From assembly GCA_041695085.1 (NCBI GenBank), contig JBGFRO010000006.1, forward strand, positions 124,001 through 188,000: a DNA stretch of 64,000 nt. The letters run 5' to 3'. Of this stretch, positions 26,001-33,820 are shown piece after piece (positions within the stretch are counted from its first letter, which is position 1; every line of letters begins with the position of its first letter). The position numbers were made by a program, and so were the translations under genes. Origin of the DNA: DYFT01 sp041695085. GTDB taxonomy: Bacteria > Bacteroidota > Ignavibacteria > UBA10030. The notes below the pieces were generated by a model that was not told the origin of the DNA, ran no database searches, and was given only the letters and a program-made list of their open reading frames with translations.

Positions 26001-26064
26001 CCAAAAGGAAGGGGAGGCATTTGCGGAAGCTACGCGACGACTCAAGCATCTGGAGAGGCTTTGA
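23011..26064 (+). CDS. Large exported TPR-repeat protein, first gene of a Ton-like operon
   Basis: 1017 residues. GTG at 23011 follows GGAGGG by 4 bases; ATG at 23020 is an alternative. A signal peptide (about 1-34) ends at VFAQ. The rest is an almost unbroken series of tetratricopeptide repeats of the YbgF/BamD type, recognisable by Y..A...F..(F)l..YP.S..a..A.Y.lG and repeated about every 36-38 residues. Such arrays are periplasmic scaffolds. The gene is followed 1 bp later by a beta-barrel gene and then by SPOR, ExbB, ExbD and TonB genes, so it probably links an outer-membrane barrel to an energised inner-membrane complex. No catalytic motif is seen. Confidence 0.85.
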   Translation: MFGMMKVRSVLKLTSRVFLFLLLNHPIPTVFAQELPTPQSSIAEEQDYAFAYGLYKDGMFQMAVEQFNEFLQKYPTSLKRPDAYFLKSECLFQQGQFEAAVREFSRFVNEHPTSNLADNAYFRLGDTYVKLQRYDQAIRAYKAVLDFYPDSDLAGEAAYWIGETYVKSQEYDHALKYYSLAFENYPNNRLRDFALYSIAWTHQRKGEYAKAADAYRRVVKEFPESKLVATSKVRIGECYYYTKEYKRAIDELSASLPTIQGAEQQGEARYLIAESYYHLNDFENAQRNYEQFLRDFPDHKLTREVVYSLGWTLLKLGEYTKSAETFHRLVDGNDAMAHAALFRRGVAEKLAGNRATALQTFTQVHALQPTGEFADNALYEIGLMYFQEKKQSEAKPFFQRVTSEYKSSDVLADAYQMVGECLLAEGNYDAARASFASAAAHPHASFEVKVASHYQIGWSLFKAKKFSEAAAQFAKFVETYPQHARTSEALYWLAESEYHAGNYKGSLKHYQLLADRQGHPRREEGMYGAAWSHFKLKDYPKATLAFERLIAAYPNGKFSFDARLRLGDSYFFQKEYAKAGGVYRTVVRLFPRHEGVDYAIYQLAQTHFRANEFEQASQQFSNLIANYPRSALADDAQYALGWIHFQRKQYQAAIREFEVVLARYPESDIAPRAQYSIADAYYNLQQYEQAEKAYREVLRKYPSSQYVLDAMTGIQYSLVALGRPDEAVAAIDAFVRENPQSSIAEQLSLRKGDLLYGQKQYHAAVAQYRAFVERYPQSNNRGTALYWMGKSLAALNRFSEAAAAYDQASSSRGVLEKIKASALLDAIGIFLQLKNFEQAYNLIARAEKELATTEWAPEVAYLKGSLFFENNSLTDAKSQFEFVISKYGTTAQADKARVGLVRIHLRNREYAAAQTLAQRVATSRTDEIGAEALYLTGVVYFENKDWKNAETAFLRMRYVFPSHEMWLVKAYLSLGQVYEEMRNTAKAREAYQNVLKLQKEGEAFAEATRRLKHLERL

Positions 26065-26065
26065 T

Positions 26066-27778
26066 ATGATACGATTCCTCTCCCTCGCGTTGGTTCTGAT
26101 TTCCGCTGTAGCGTGGGCACAGGTGCGTCCTCCTTCGGGAGAAAAGCCGCAGCCGGAGCCTCGAGGTGTCGATCCCGCGGTAACTCCGGAAGTTCGCGAG
26201 CCGGCTCCCCAGGAAGCGCAGGCACAGGCCGAGTTGCCGAAGATTGATCTCCCCGAGTTTGTCATTACAGGGATTGCCTCCATCGACCTCCCGGAAGTAG
26301 AGAAAGAAGAAGCGGGCGAACATCTCGATCGTGTTGCTCCGGTTTTCAGAAATCCGGTGGAAGAAGAGAGAGATCGAGAGACCTTCGAATTGATGGTTGG
26401 TGAAAAGGAAGGATACGGAGTCGAGATGGACCGCAACTTCTTCAGTAAGATGACGCTTTCAGGCGGGTCGTATTTCACTGCTACGGCAAGCCTTCTTGCC
26501 GGCCAGCGCTCGAGTTCTTATACGTACATAGTGGATGCGGGATACAACCTGACCGAAGGATACATGCCGTACACCAAACGGTCACGAGGTCATATCGCCT
26601 TAGATGGTCGTACCGCCTTAACCTCTACAACACGACTGCTTGATGGAGCTTGGCTTGGTGGAGGCTTACATTACTCCAGCTTTACCCATCGGTTCTTCGG
26701 TTCGGCCGTTCCGAGTGTTACGCGCACAGTCGATCGAGGAGGTTTTGAAATGGTCATAGGGAACGAGTCTGAGGAGAGCCCGTTGGAATATTCTCTCGGT
26801 CTTCGTTACAAGCATCTTTCGGTCTCAGATTCTTCCGCCACCGCCTCCGAGAATCGGTTCGATGCACTTCTTCGATATGGAGTGCTCGTGGGTAGAGCCA
26901 CGATAGGTGGAAAGGTCCACTTTGCCACGTCTGCAATTGCCCGTAGCGGTCGCACGACACCGTACCTCGATGCAAGCATCGGTTCATCCATTTTGTGGTG
27001 GGGAAGATTGTTTGTCGAACCCTCTCTGCACGCTTATTACACCAAACGTGCGGAAGGGCACGAGTTGATGCGAGTGTACCCTCATTTTCGTTTAGGGTTT
27101 AGACTCTCACAGCGAACCCTCCTTTCGGCTTCTTATCGAGGCCAGGTGCGATATTCGACTCTTGATTCCTATCTCGATTCGTATCCGTATCTCTCTGCTA
27201 AGGCGGTAGTGCGTCCTGTGGACACGCCGGTCGATGTGCTCGCTCTGCTCGAAACGGATTGGGACGATGTCTGGCGTTCCCGTTTTTCTGCGCGATATCA
27301 ATCGTTCAAAGGATATCCGTTGTATACGGAGTATCTCAGTCTCTGGGGAACCGGATCGTTTGCTTATTTGGGCACAACGACACTCGCAACGTATCGGGCC
27401 GACATGTTTGCGAAGTTTACGCCGAATAGTTATTTTGCGGTTGGTCTTTCCGTGCAATCGAGCAAGAATTCGGTCACGAAGACCAAAATTCCCTACGTGT
27501 CCGATTTCGAGATTTCGTCTTCTTATTCGCATACGTTCGATTTCGGATTGACGGTAGCACCAAGGTTGAATTTCGTGGAGCGTCGCAACGTGGATGTATT
27601 CAGCGGAGCTCGATTGCCGCAATTCTGGTTGTTAGGATTCAAAGCGACCTACAACATTATGGGGACCCTCGATATGTTCCTTGATCTTCATAATATCACG
27701 GATCGCTCTTATGAAGAATGGCGTGGTTATCGAGCAGCCCCTTTTCTGATGCAACTCGGCGCGAGTGTTCGATGGTAA
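26066..27778 (+). CDS. Outer-membrane beta-barrel with TonB-box-like motif, no plug domain
   Basis: 570 residues from the ATG at 26066, with GGAGAGG upstream; it starts 1 bp after the TPR gene. A signal peptide ends near AWAQ (19). A proline- and glutamate-rich linker (20-60) leads to LPEFVITG (62-69), which resembles a TonB box (E-x-V-x-T-G). From about 130 on the sequence alternates like an outer-membrane barrel (aromatic-rich strands such as LRYKHLSVSDSS and DMFLDLHNITDRSYEEWRG). It ends in QLGASVRW with a terminal aromatic, as BAM substrates do. HNITDRSYEEWRGY is also the typical last-strand motif of TonB-dependent receptors. The usual 120-residue plug is absent. Ligand unknown. Confidence 0.8.
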   Translation: MIRFLSLALVLISAVAWAQVRPPSGEKPQPEPRGVDPAVTPEVREPAPQEAQAQAELPKIDLPEFVITGIASIDLPEVEKEEAGEHLDRVAPVFRNPVEEERDRETFELMVGEKEGYGVEMDRNFFSKMTLSGGSYFTATASLLAGQRSSSYTYIVDAGYNLTEGYMPYTKRSRGHIALDGRTALTSTTRLLDGAWLGGGLHYSSFTHRFFGSAVPSVTRTVDRGGFEMVIGNESEESPLEYSLGLRYKHLSVSDSSATASENRFDALLRYGVLVGRATIGGKVHFATSAIARSGRTTPYLDASIGSSILWWGRLFVEPSLHAYYTKRAEGHELMRVYPHFRLGFRLSQRTLLSASYRGQVRYSTLDSYLDSYPYLSAKAVVRPVDTPVDVLALLETDWDDVWRSRFSARYQSFKGYPLYTEYLSLWGTGSFAYLGTTTLATYRADMFAKFTPNSYFAVGLSVQSSKNSVTKTKIPYVSDFEISSSYSHTFDFGLTVAPRLNFVERRNVDVFSGARLPQFWLLGFKATYNIMGTLDMFLDLHNITDRSYEEWRGYRAAPFLMQLGASVRW

Positions 27779-27829
27779 GCTCATCGGTCCGCCGAACTAA
27801 TCACTCCCATTCATAAGGAGGAGCGTACA

Positions 27830-28540
27830 ATGCCTGATCTTAATCTACAAGATGACGAAGGGGCCCGGGAACGTCCTGAGGGGACAGATGGAACGACAGA
27901 TGAATTGACCGAGTCGATGGAAACCTCTGAAGAGGTCAAGGGGAGCAAAGGTGGGCTTTTCAAGGTTCTCATTATTATCGTCGGCGTGCTCGTTTTGGGA
28001 GGAGGCACGGTATTTCTCCTGAACAGCCTTGGCATCGTCAAGCTCTGGGGAACGAAATCGACACCGACGGTTGTGCAATATGAGGAGCCCGCGACGGGAA
28101 CCGAACAGCCGACAGAGATACAGCAGCACACGCCGGAAGCTTCCCGGGAACCCGCCATGATTGAGACGCCTGCGCTGGATGAACCGAAGAAAGAGCCAGT
28201 GAAAACAGAGGCTAGGCCTGCGGCTCCCGTGACATCGCAGCCTGCCGGAAACAAGACGATGCCGACGCAGCCGGCGAGCAGCAAGCTCTCCGAGATGAAG
28301 GGAGAATATACGGTACAAGTTTCAGCCTGGCGCGAAGAAGCAACTGCTCAAGAGATCGTTAAGCGGCTCGAAGCGGCAGGTTATCCCGCGTTTGTCGAAG
28401 AGCGCACATATAAGGATGGAACATGGTACACGGTGAGGATCGGCAGGTATCCAACGCGGAAGGATGCTCAGCTGGCCGTGGCGCATTTTGCCGAGGAGTT
28501 GCAGGCAAATCATTGGATCGATCGTGTTCGGAGCAAATAA
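27830..28540 (+). CDS. SPOR-domain membrane protein
   Basis: 236 residues, AAGGAGG before the ATG. A short acidic cytoplasmic part (1-42) is followed by one membrane helix (about 45-66). A Pro/Glu-rich periplasmic linker rich in EPKKEPVKTEA follows. The C-terminal SPOR domain (about 158-233) has YTVQVSAWREEATAQEIVKRL, AFVEERTYKDGTWYTVRIG and a closing helix. SPOR domains bind peptidoglycan stripped of stem peptides, so the protein probably ties the complex to the cell wall. It lies between the barrel gene and exbB. Confidence 0.9.
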   Translation: MPDLNLQDDEGARERPEGTDGTTDELTESMETSEEVKGSKGGLFKVLIIIVGVLVLGGGTVFLLNSLGIVKLWGTKSTPTVVQYEEPATGTEQPTEIQQHTPEASREPAMIETPALDEPKKEPVKTEARPAAPVTSQPAGNKTMPTQPASSKLSEMKGEYTVQVSAWREEATAQEIVKRLEAAGYPAFVEERTYKDGTWYTVRIGRYPTRKDAQLAVAHFAEELQANHWIDRVRSK

Positions 28541-28576
28541 TCAAGAGAACCAAACCACAAATCTTGTAAAAGGGCT

Positions 28577-29275
28577 ATGAATCTCCTGGACTTGTTTGAA
28601 CAGGGGGGAGTGTTGATGTATCCGATTCTCCTCTGTTCGTTGATCGCGGGGGTGGTGATTATCGAGCGAGCGTTGGTTCTGCGCAAAGCACGGATTGACG
28701 TCGGCCAATTCATGATGCGATTGAGGAGTGTGATGCAGAAAGGAGGCGTACTTGCCGGCCTCAACTTCTGTTCGAAGTCCGACGCCCCAATCGCGAAGAT
28801 CCTGAAGAAAGGGCTCGGCAAATACTCGGAGGGGCCCGAAAGGGTTCGGGAGGCGATTGAGAACGCGGGCAAAGAGGAGGCGTTCCATCTCGAACATCGC
28901 CTCGGCATCCTTGCATCCGTAGCGGGAATCGCGCCCCTGCTGGGATTCCTTGGGACTGTGACCGGAATGATCGCCGCGTTCCGCAGCATTGAACAGTTAG
29001 GAGGTGCCGTCAATCCGTCACAGCTTGCAGGAGGGATTTGGGAGGCGTTACTCACCACCGCGTTCGGTCTCTTCGTTGGTATTCCGGCTTACGGATTCTA
29101 TAACTACTTCGTTACAAAGGTTGGACGCTTTGTATTTGAGATGGAAAGCGCCTCGGAGGAGTTTCTCGATCTTGTCCGTTCAGGCAGGCTTGACGATGCG
29201 AGCGCAACCGATGCTGTGACTGCTCGCGCCGCAGATGAGCTCGAGGACCAAGAATACTTTACGAAGAAGAGGTAG
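28577..29275 (+). CDS. ExbB/TolQ/MotA-family proton channel protein
   Basis: 232 residues with three membrane helices: about 13-36 (LMYPILLCSLIAGVVIIER), about 112-140 (ASVAGIAPLLGFLGTVTGM) and about 152-176 (LTTAFGLFVGIPAYGFYN). The cytoplasmic loop between helices 1 and 2 carries the ISEA-like helix (EGPERVREAIENAG). The LLGFLGTVTGMI motif is the family hallmark. With ExbD it forms the proton-driven stator that energises a TonB or TolA partner. It is 2 bp from exbD. Confidence 0.95.
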   Translation: MNLLDLFEQGGVLMYPILLCSLIAGVVIIERALVLRKARIDVGQFMMRLRSVMQKGGVLAGLNFCSKSDAPIAKILKKGLGKYSEGPERVREAIENAGKEEAFHLEHRLGILASVAGIAPLLGFLGTVTGMIAAFRSIEQLGGAVNPSQLAGGIWEALLTTAFGLFVGIPAYGFYNYFVTKVGRFVFEMESASEEFLDLVRSGRLDDASATDAVTARAADELEDQEYFTKKR

Positions 29276-29277
29276 CT

Positions 29278-29679
29278 ATGAAGTTCCGAACCGAGCATAA
29301 GCTTCTTTCGGGATTCTCGTATGCCTCGTTGACGGATGTCGTCCTGCAATTATTAATCTTCTTTCTCCTCTCCTCGTCATTCGTGGTACATCCGGGCATC
29401 AAGGTGCAGTTACCAAAAGCAGAGGTGGGGGAGACGGAGACCAAGCGCGACATCATCATCACGCTAACGGAACAAGGTGCGATGTACCTCAACAACGAGC
29501 AAGTCACGCTGGAAACGCTGGGTGGCAAGCTCTTCGTAACGATGCAGGGGAGACCTGATCATATGGTCATTATCAACGCCGATAGGACCGTCAACCTGCA
29601 AACCGCGGTGCAGGTGATGGACATTGCGAAGGGAGTCGGTGCGACACGATTCATGATTGCAACTCAGCCGAATCAATGA
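29278..29679 (+). CDS. ExbD/TolR-family protein
   Basis: 133 residues. A short basic N-terminus and one membrane helix (about 16-38) with the proton-carrying aspartate in SLTDVVLQLLIFFLLSS. A periplasmic domain (about 42-130) with LPKAEVGETETKRDIIITLTEQG follows. It is the partner of the upstream ExbB. The ATG of the tonB gene lies inside its stop region (ATGA overlap), which points to translational coupling. Confidence 0.95.
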   Translation: MKFRTEHKLLSGFSYASLTDVVLQLLIFFLLSSSFVVHPGIKVQLPKAEVGETETKRDIIITLTEQGAMYLNNEQVTLETLGGKLFVTMQGRPDHMVIINADRTVNLQTAVQVMDIAKGVGATRFMIATQPNQ

Positions 29680-30464
29680 CAGTCACAAAAGAACATACAG
29701 CAGGATGGGTTGGTTCGATCCTGTTCCATCTGCTCCTTCTTCTGTTATTCTTCTTTGTGAAGGTACCGGAGCTCACACAGCAAGAAGAAATCGTGGAGAT
29801 CAGTTGGGGTGGAGTAACGAGCGTTCTCCAGGCAGCGCCGTCGGCTCAACCCTCGAAAGGGGCTGTTGCCGAGCTCAGCTCCTCCGACGCGCGCAACATC
29901 GCTCCACCTACGCAGACGATCTCCCCCCCGGAACGGAGGATGCCCGATCCTTCTGAGGATATCCTTCGTGTTCCCAAGACGGAGAAACTGACCCTGTTGG
30001 AAGCAAGTTCGAACATAGTAGATCGTACACCGTCGACTTCTCAGGGTGAACGACGGGTAGAGGGACGACGCACGCTGGGTCAGAAGGAGTTGGAAGAGGC
30101 TGGTGGGTTAGGAAGAGACCAAGGGGCAGCCACGCCCTCGGCTGGAATACACGCAGGGTCCGCTGCTATTGATCGAGGGGTCTCTTTCAACATCCAATGG
30201 CTCGATGGAGGAACACGCAGAAAGTTAAGCGGCGATCTCCCTCAATACCCTCCCGGGGTAAACGTTTCTGCCCAAATCAAGATCTTGGCAGTGATCCTGC
30301 CGGACGGGACGGTCAAGAATCTCCAACCAGCGCAGAAGGGGGATCAAAAGCTTGAAGACGTGGCGATGAAGGAGGTTCGTTTTTGGCGATTTGAGCCTTT
30401 GAGAGCGTCACAGCCTCAGGTAGATCAACGTTGTGAAATAACCTTCCTCTTTACTCTTAAATGA
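29676..30464 (+). CDS. TonB-family energy transducer
   Basis: 262 residues, start overlapping the exbD stop. An N-terminal helix (about 9-30, GSILFHLLLLLLFFFVKV) has the histidine that TonB uses to engage ExbD. A long low-complexity periplasmic linker (about 40-185) follows. The C-terminal domain (about 190-262) has ILAVILPDGTVKNLQPAQKGD and AMKEVRFWRFEPL, the TonB_C pattern. Its expected partner is the TonB-box-like barrel three genes upstream. The operon ends at the hairpin at 30457-30509. Confidence 0.88.
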   Translation: MTVTKEHTAGWVGSILFHLLLLLLFFFVKVPELTQQEEIVEISWGGVTSVLQAAPSAQPSKGAVAELSSSDARNIAPPTQTISPPERRMPDPSEDILRVPKTEKLTLLEASSNIVDRTPSTSQGERRVEGRRTLGQKELEEAGGLGRDQGAATPSAGIHAGSAAIDRGVSFNIQWLDGGTRRKLSGDLPQYPPGVNVSAQIKILAVILPDGTVKNLQPAQKGDQKLEDVAMKEVRFWRFEPLRASQPQVDQRCEITFLFTLK

Positions 30465-30509
30465 AGCTACTAAGTTCTTTTAAAATAAGTAGTTAGTCGC
30501 TTCATTTAA
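30457..30509. terminator. Two-way intrinsic terminator between convergent genes
   Basis: TTAAATGAAGC (30457-30467) pairs with GCTTCATTTAA (30499-30509), an 11-bp perfect stem with A/T runs on both outer sides. It overlaps the last bases of the tonB gene and of the minus-strand gene, serving both. Confidence 0.6.
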
Positions 30510-30882
30510 TCTTTATTCTGCCTTTCATTGAGCTCTCCGATGGTGCATCCTTATCTGGCTTTTTGCTTTTGCGTAGGAAGATGTAATAGAACCCTACTTC
30601 CCCAAATGTAAGTATCAACAGGGAGATCGTTTCCCGGTTGAGTTCTTGCCGGAGCACTCTCAGGAGCATTGAGTCGGTGGGAGCATAGTACCATTTAATA
30701 AACGCCTCAGGTGTGAACAAGAGGTTGGTAAGCATCGTCGATATCGTCCAACCCACGGCAAAAACAATTCCCATGAAAGCAACGGCGAGGATTCCTTCGG
30801 AGAGACCGGCTTTCCGCTTCTCTCGGATGAAGATGACAATTGCGACAATGAAGTGGAGGACAAATATGAAAACCGCAACCAT
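30502..30882 (-). CDS. Hypothetical membrane protein
   Basis: 126 residues; I do not recognise a family. Helices are visible at about 2-20, 28-55 and 85-103, with LSEGILAVAFMGIVFAVGWTISTML in the middle and a charged, lysine-rich cytoplasmic tail. A long polar loop (about 58-84) contains YYAPTDSMLLRVLRQELNRET. It is the last gene of the alaS minus-strand run, 69 bp after the sugar-phosphate transferase, and has no clear ribosome site. Confidence 0.65.
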   Translation of the reverse strand: MVAVFIFVLHFIVAIVIFIREKRKAGLSEGILAVAFMGIVFAVGWTISTMLTNLLFTPEAFIKWYYAPTDSMLLRVLRQELNRETISLLILTFGEVGFYYIFLRKSKKPDKDAPSESSMKGRIKIK

Positions 30883-30951
30883 AATCTATTGGATGATGGA
30901 GCTACGAGAAGAGCCGCGTGACGACACTCAGTCGAATGAATCACGAATGAT

Positions 30952-32361
30952 TCAATAGGCATCCTTCCCAAAAAGAACCGCGCGAATCGTTTTGAGGATG
31001 ATCTTGAGATCGAACACAAGGGACCAGTTTTCAACGTAGTAGACGTCGAATTTTGTTCGTTCCTCGATGGGTGCGTTTCCGCGGAGCCCGTTCACTTGCG
31101 CCCAGCCGGTCATGCCCGTCCTCACCCGGTGACGATCAAGATACTTCGGCACTTCGTTTTTGAACTGTTCCACGAAATGTGCACGTTCCGGCCTCGGACC
31201 CACGATGCTCATCTCGCCTTTCCAGACATTGATCAGCTGAGGCAGCTCGTCAAGACTGAACCGGCGAAGAAATCGACCGACACGTGTTATTCGCGGATCG
31301 TCTTTCTGTGCCCAAACCGGACCCGTCGCACGTTCCGCATCCGTTTTCATCGACCGAAACTTGAGGATCTGAAACGGCTTCCCATCCAAACCGACCCGCT
31401 CTTGCTTGTAGAAGACAGGCCCTTTCGAATCGAGTTTGATCAGAAGGGCGATGAGAACAAAGAGAGGACTTGTGAGGACGAGTACCACCGACGAAAAGAG
31501 CAGATCAAACGAGCGTTTAAGGATTACATTCCACGTTGAGAAAGGGACCGCCTTGATTTTGATGAAGGGGATTCCTTCAATCTCCTTCACTCGAACTTGA
31601 TTCGTCATCATTTCGAGCAAATCAGGTACCATCATGATCTCGGTGTTCAAGCCCGCACATTCCCGCACCAATTCATAGAGCTGAGGATGTTCCTGATAAC
31701 TCAATGAGATAAGAACGAGATCGATACGGTGCGTTCGAATATAGTGAGGGACTTCTGTGAGAGACCCGAGGAAGGGCGCATCGCCCATCGCCCCCGTCCC
31801 GTTCGGAGAAAAGTAGCCGATGACTTGATAGCCGAGGGAGCGGTCGTTTGCGAGCGTGCGCAGGACACGCGCTGCGGTGGAGTTATTTCCCACCACCACC
31901 ACCGTTTTCAGATCGTTCCCTCGTCGATACCACGATTGCTCAAACTTCATCACCGCATACCGACCGGCAGCGATGAAAAGGATGGCGGAGAATCCAAGCA
32001 ACGCAAAGACGAGCCGCGAATATGAGAACGCCCGATAGAAAAATGCCGCAGACATCACAATCAACATCCCAAGGAAGACAATGCGCACAATGGCGAAGAA
32101 CTCATCCGAGAAGTAGAGATTGCGTCGCGCGGCGTACATTTTTCGCGAATTGAACAGAAACAGCCATGTCGGTATGACGAACAGTGAGCCCCAGACGTAC
32201 GCATCCAGCGGAGGAAGACCGAGCGTGACGGGTGCAACCTTCGTGAGCGGAGAAAAAAACCTGAGCCAGTACGAGAACAGGAAAGCAAGCTCAATGGCAA
32301 CGATGTCGGAAAGTACTGTCAGAAGGGGGATAAGGACGTCTTTCCGTTGATGAGTGCTCAT
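30952..32361 (-). CDS. Polyprenyl-phosphate sugar phosphotransferase (WcaJ/PglC superfamily)
   Basis: 469 residues. Four to five N-terminal helices (about 10-125), a CoA-binding-like Rossmann region (VVVVGNNSTAARVLRTL, about 140-250), a further helix near 280-305, and the catalytic bacterial sugar transferase domain (about 275-469). The last carries KRSFDLLFSSVVLVLTSPLF, FYKQERVGLDGKPF, LKFRSM, FSLDELPQLINVWKGEMSIVGPRPE and TGMTGWAQVNG. It puts the first sugar-1-phosphate on undecaprenyl phosphate for an exopolysaccharide or O-antigen. gmhA upstream and rmlA-like and GlmU-like genes later in the window fit surface glycan synthesis. Confidence 0.93.
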   Translation of the reverse strand: MSTHQRKDVLIPLLTVLSDIVAIELAFLFSYWLRFFSPLTKVAPVTLGLPPLDAYVWGSLFVIPTWLFLFNSRKMYAARRNLYFSDEFFAIVRIVFLGMLIVMSAAFFYRAFSYSRLVFALLGFSAILFIAAGRYAVMKFEQSWYRRGNDLKTVVVVGNNSTAARVLRTLANDRSLGYQVIGYFSPNGTGAMGDAPFLGSLTEVPHYIRTHRIDLVLISLSYQEHPQLYELVRECAGLNTEIMMVPDLLEMMTNQVRVKEIEGIPFIKIKAVPFSTWNVILKRSFDLLFSSVVLVLTSPLFVLIALLIKLDSKGPVFYKQERVGLDGKPFQILKFRSMKTDAERATGPVWAQKDDPRITRVGRFLRRFSLDELPQLINVWKGEMSIVGPRPERAHFVEQFKNEVPKYLDRHRVRTGMTGWAQVNGLRGNAPIEERTKFDVYYVENWSLVFDLKIILKTIRAVLFGKDAY

Positions 32362-32440
32362 CTGGATCGAAGGGAAGAGTCGGGAGCGTTTGTCACCCCA
32401 GTGCAGAGGAACTGTTGATGGGCAGATGAGGCCGCAGTGT

Positions 32441-33046
32441 TCACCCGTAGAGCTCTTGTTCTACTTCCTGAAAAATAATGTGACCAATGGTGATATGGCC
32501 CTCTTGAATCCTCTGGGTGTCGTGCGACGGCACGACGATGGCGAGATCGACAAGGTCTTTACTCTTGCCCCCCTCTTTTCCAAGCAGACCGATGGTCACG
32601 AGTTTCTTTTCGCGCGCCTTTTGAAAGGCGCGGTTGACGTTCTCCGAGTTGCCACTGGTGCTGATGCCGATCAGAACATCGCCTTCGCTGCCTAACGCTT
32701 CAACAGCGCGCGCGAAGACGTTTTCAAATCCCATGTCGTTCGATCCGGCAGTCAAGGTCGAGGAGTCGGTTGTGAGGGCGATGGCAGGCAGGCCGGGACG
32801 TTGGAGGTGAGGATTGAGGCGAATCACGAATTCGGTCGCCAGATGTTGTGCATCGGCCGCACTGCCGCCGTTTCCGCAGAGAAGGACCTTTTTCCTCTTA
32901 TTCAGTGCATCGATGAGGAGGTCGATTGCCTTGAGAATCTGTGGGACGCATTCCGCGGCAATCTTCGTCTTGGTATCTGCGCTCTCCTTTAAAGAATCGA
33001 GAACAAACTTCTGGCGATAGACGAGAGTCAGGGGAAGATGTGCCAT
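32441..33046 (-). CDS. gmhA: Phosphoheptose isomerase (SIS domain)
   Basis: 201 residues, AAGGA before the ATG. The site overlaps the stop of the upstream gene, so the two are coupled. The SIS domain has LLCGNGGSAADAQHLATEF, LTTDSSTLTAGSNDMGFENVF, GISTSGNSENVNRAF and the C-terminal helix EGHITIGHIIFQEVEQELYG with the catalytic histidine region. It converts sedoheptulose 7-phosphate to D-glycero-D-manno-heptose 7-phosphate, the first step of the heptose of lipopolysaccharide core or a capsule. Confidence 0.92.
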   Translation of the reverse strand: MAHLPLTLVYRQKFVLDSLKESADTKTKIAAECVPQILKAIDLLIDALNKRKKVLLCGNGGSAADAQHLATEFVIRLNPHLQRPGLPAIALTTDSSTLTAGSNDMGFENVFARAVEALGSEGDVLIGISTSGNSENVNRAFQKAREKKLVTIGLLGKEGGKSKDLVDLAIVVPSHDTQRIQEGHITIGHIIFQEVEQELYG

Positions 33047-33055
33047 AGTAAATCC

Positions 33056-33820
33056 TTAGCGTGGCCGGTGAGGTGTCGGGACGCTGTGAACGGCGTTGGC
33101 AAAATCCATGAAGGTCGATTGATGATTGTTCTGTTCGGTGACGGTTCCGGTCACGACGAATGAAGCGCCCGCCTCGATTTTCCGCTGGGCTTCCTCCGGC
33201 GTCCGAATTCCCCCGCCGACGATGAGCGGAAGGGAACACGAACGAGCGATCATCCCGATCATCTGTTCGGAGACCGACGCGTCCGCGCCGCTTCCTGCGT
33301 CGAGATACAGTAGACTCATACCGATCATCTCCGCGGCGAGCGCATGGGCCAGCGCGATATCGGGCTTGTTGTTTGGAATCGGCTTTGTGTTACTCATAAA
33401 CTCAGCAGCTGTGACTTTTCCGGTACCGATCAACATGTAGCCGGTCGAGATCGCCTCAAGTCCCATCTTCTTGATGATCGGTGCGGCAAGGACCTGGTTG
33501 CCGATCAAGTGCTCTGGATTGCGTCCGCTGATGAGGACAAGAAACAAAATTGCATCTGCAACGGGCGAGACCTGAAGCAGACTCCCCGGAAAGATCAACA
33601 CCGGCAGATCGGTGTGTTGCTTGATGATCCGAAGATGTTGATCGAATTCGTTATTGAACAGCAAACTGCCACCGACGAGAAAGCCATCAACGCCGGCTTC
33701 GGTCGCCGTCTGAATGAAACGTGGAAGCTGTGCGCTGTCAGTTTTGTCCGGATCGAGCAGGACGAGATATCCCCCGCCGCGTTCCGTTCGTATCTTCTGA
33801 AGCCGTTCGTAGGTGGTCAC
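33056..33820 (-). CDS. Geranylgeranylglyceryl-phosphate synthase family protein (bacterial type)
   Basis: 254 residues, TIM-barrel. Motifs: GGYLVLLDPDKT near the N-terminus (metal and diphosphate site), DGFLVGGSLLFNN, VLIFPGS, STGYMLIGTG, LLYLDAGSGA, and the phosphate-binding VGGGIRTPEEAQRKIEAGASFVVTGT. The family joins a polyprenyl diphosphate to sn-glycerol 1-phosphate by an ether bond. It is essential to archaeal lipids and also occurs in Firmicutes (PcrB) and in many Bacteroidota. Product chain length cannot be read from sequence here. Its ATG overlaps the alaS stop by 4 bp. Confidence 0.9.
   Translation of the reverse strand: MTTYERLQKIRTERGGGYLVLLDPDKTDSAQLPRFIQTATEAGVDGFLVGGSLLFNNEFDQHLRIIKQHTDLPVLIFPGSLLQVSPVADAILFLVLISGRNPEHLIGNQVLAAPIIKKMGLEAISTGYMLIGTGKVTAAEFMSNTKPIPNNKPDIALAHALAAEMIGMSLLYLDAGSGADASVSEQMIGMIARSCSLPLIVGGGIRTPEEAQRKIEAGASFVVTGTVTEQNNHQSTFMDFANAVHSVPTPHRPR

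Noticed and set aside
29700..29730. GGTTCGATCC, like a tRNA T-loop
   Set aside because: It is inside the TonB reading frame and no acceptor, D or anticodon arm can be built around it.
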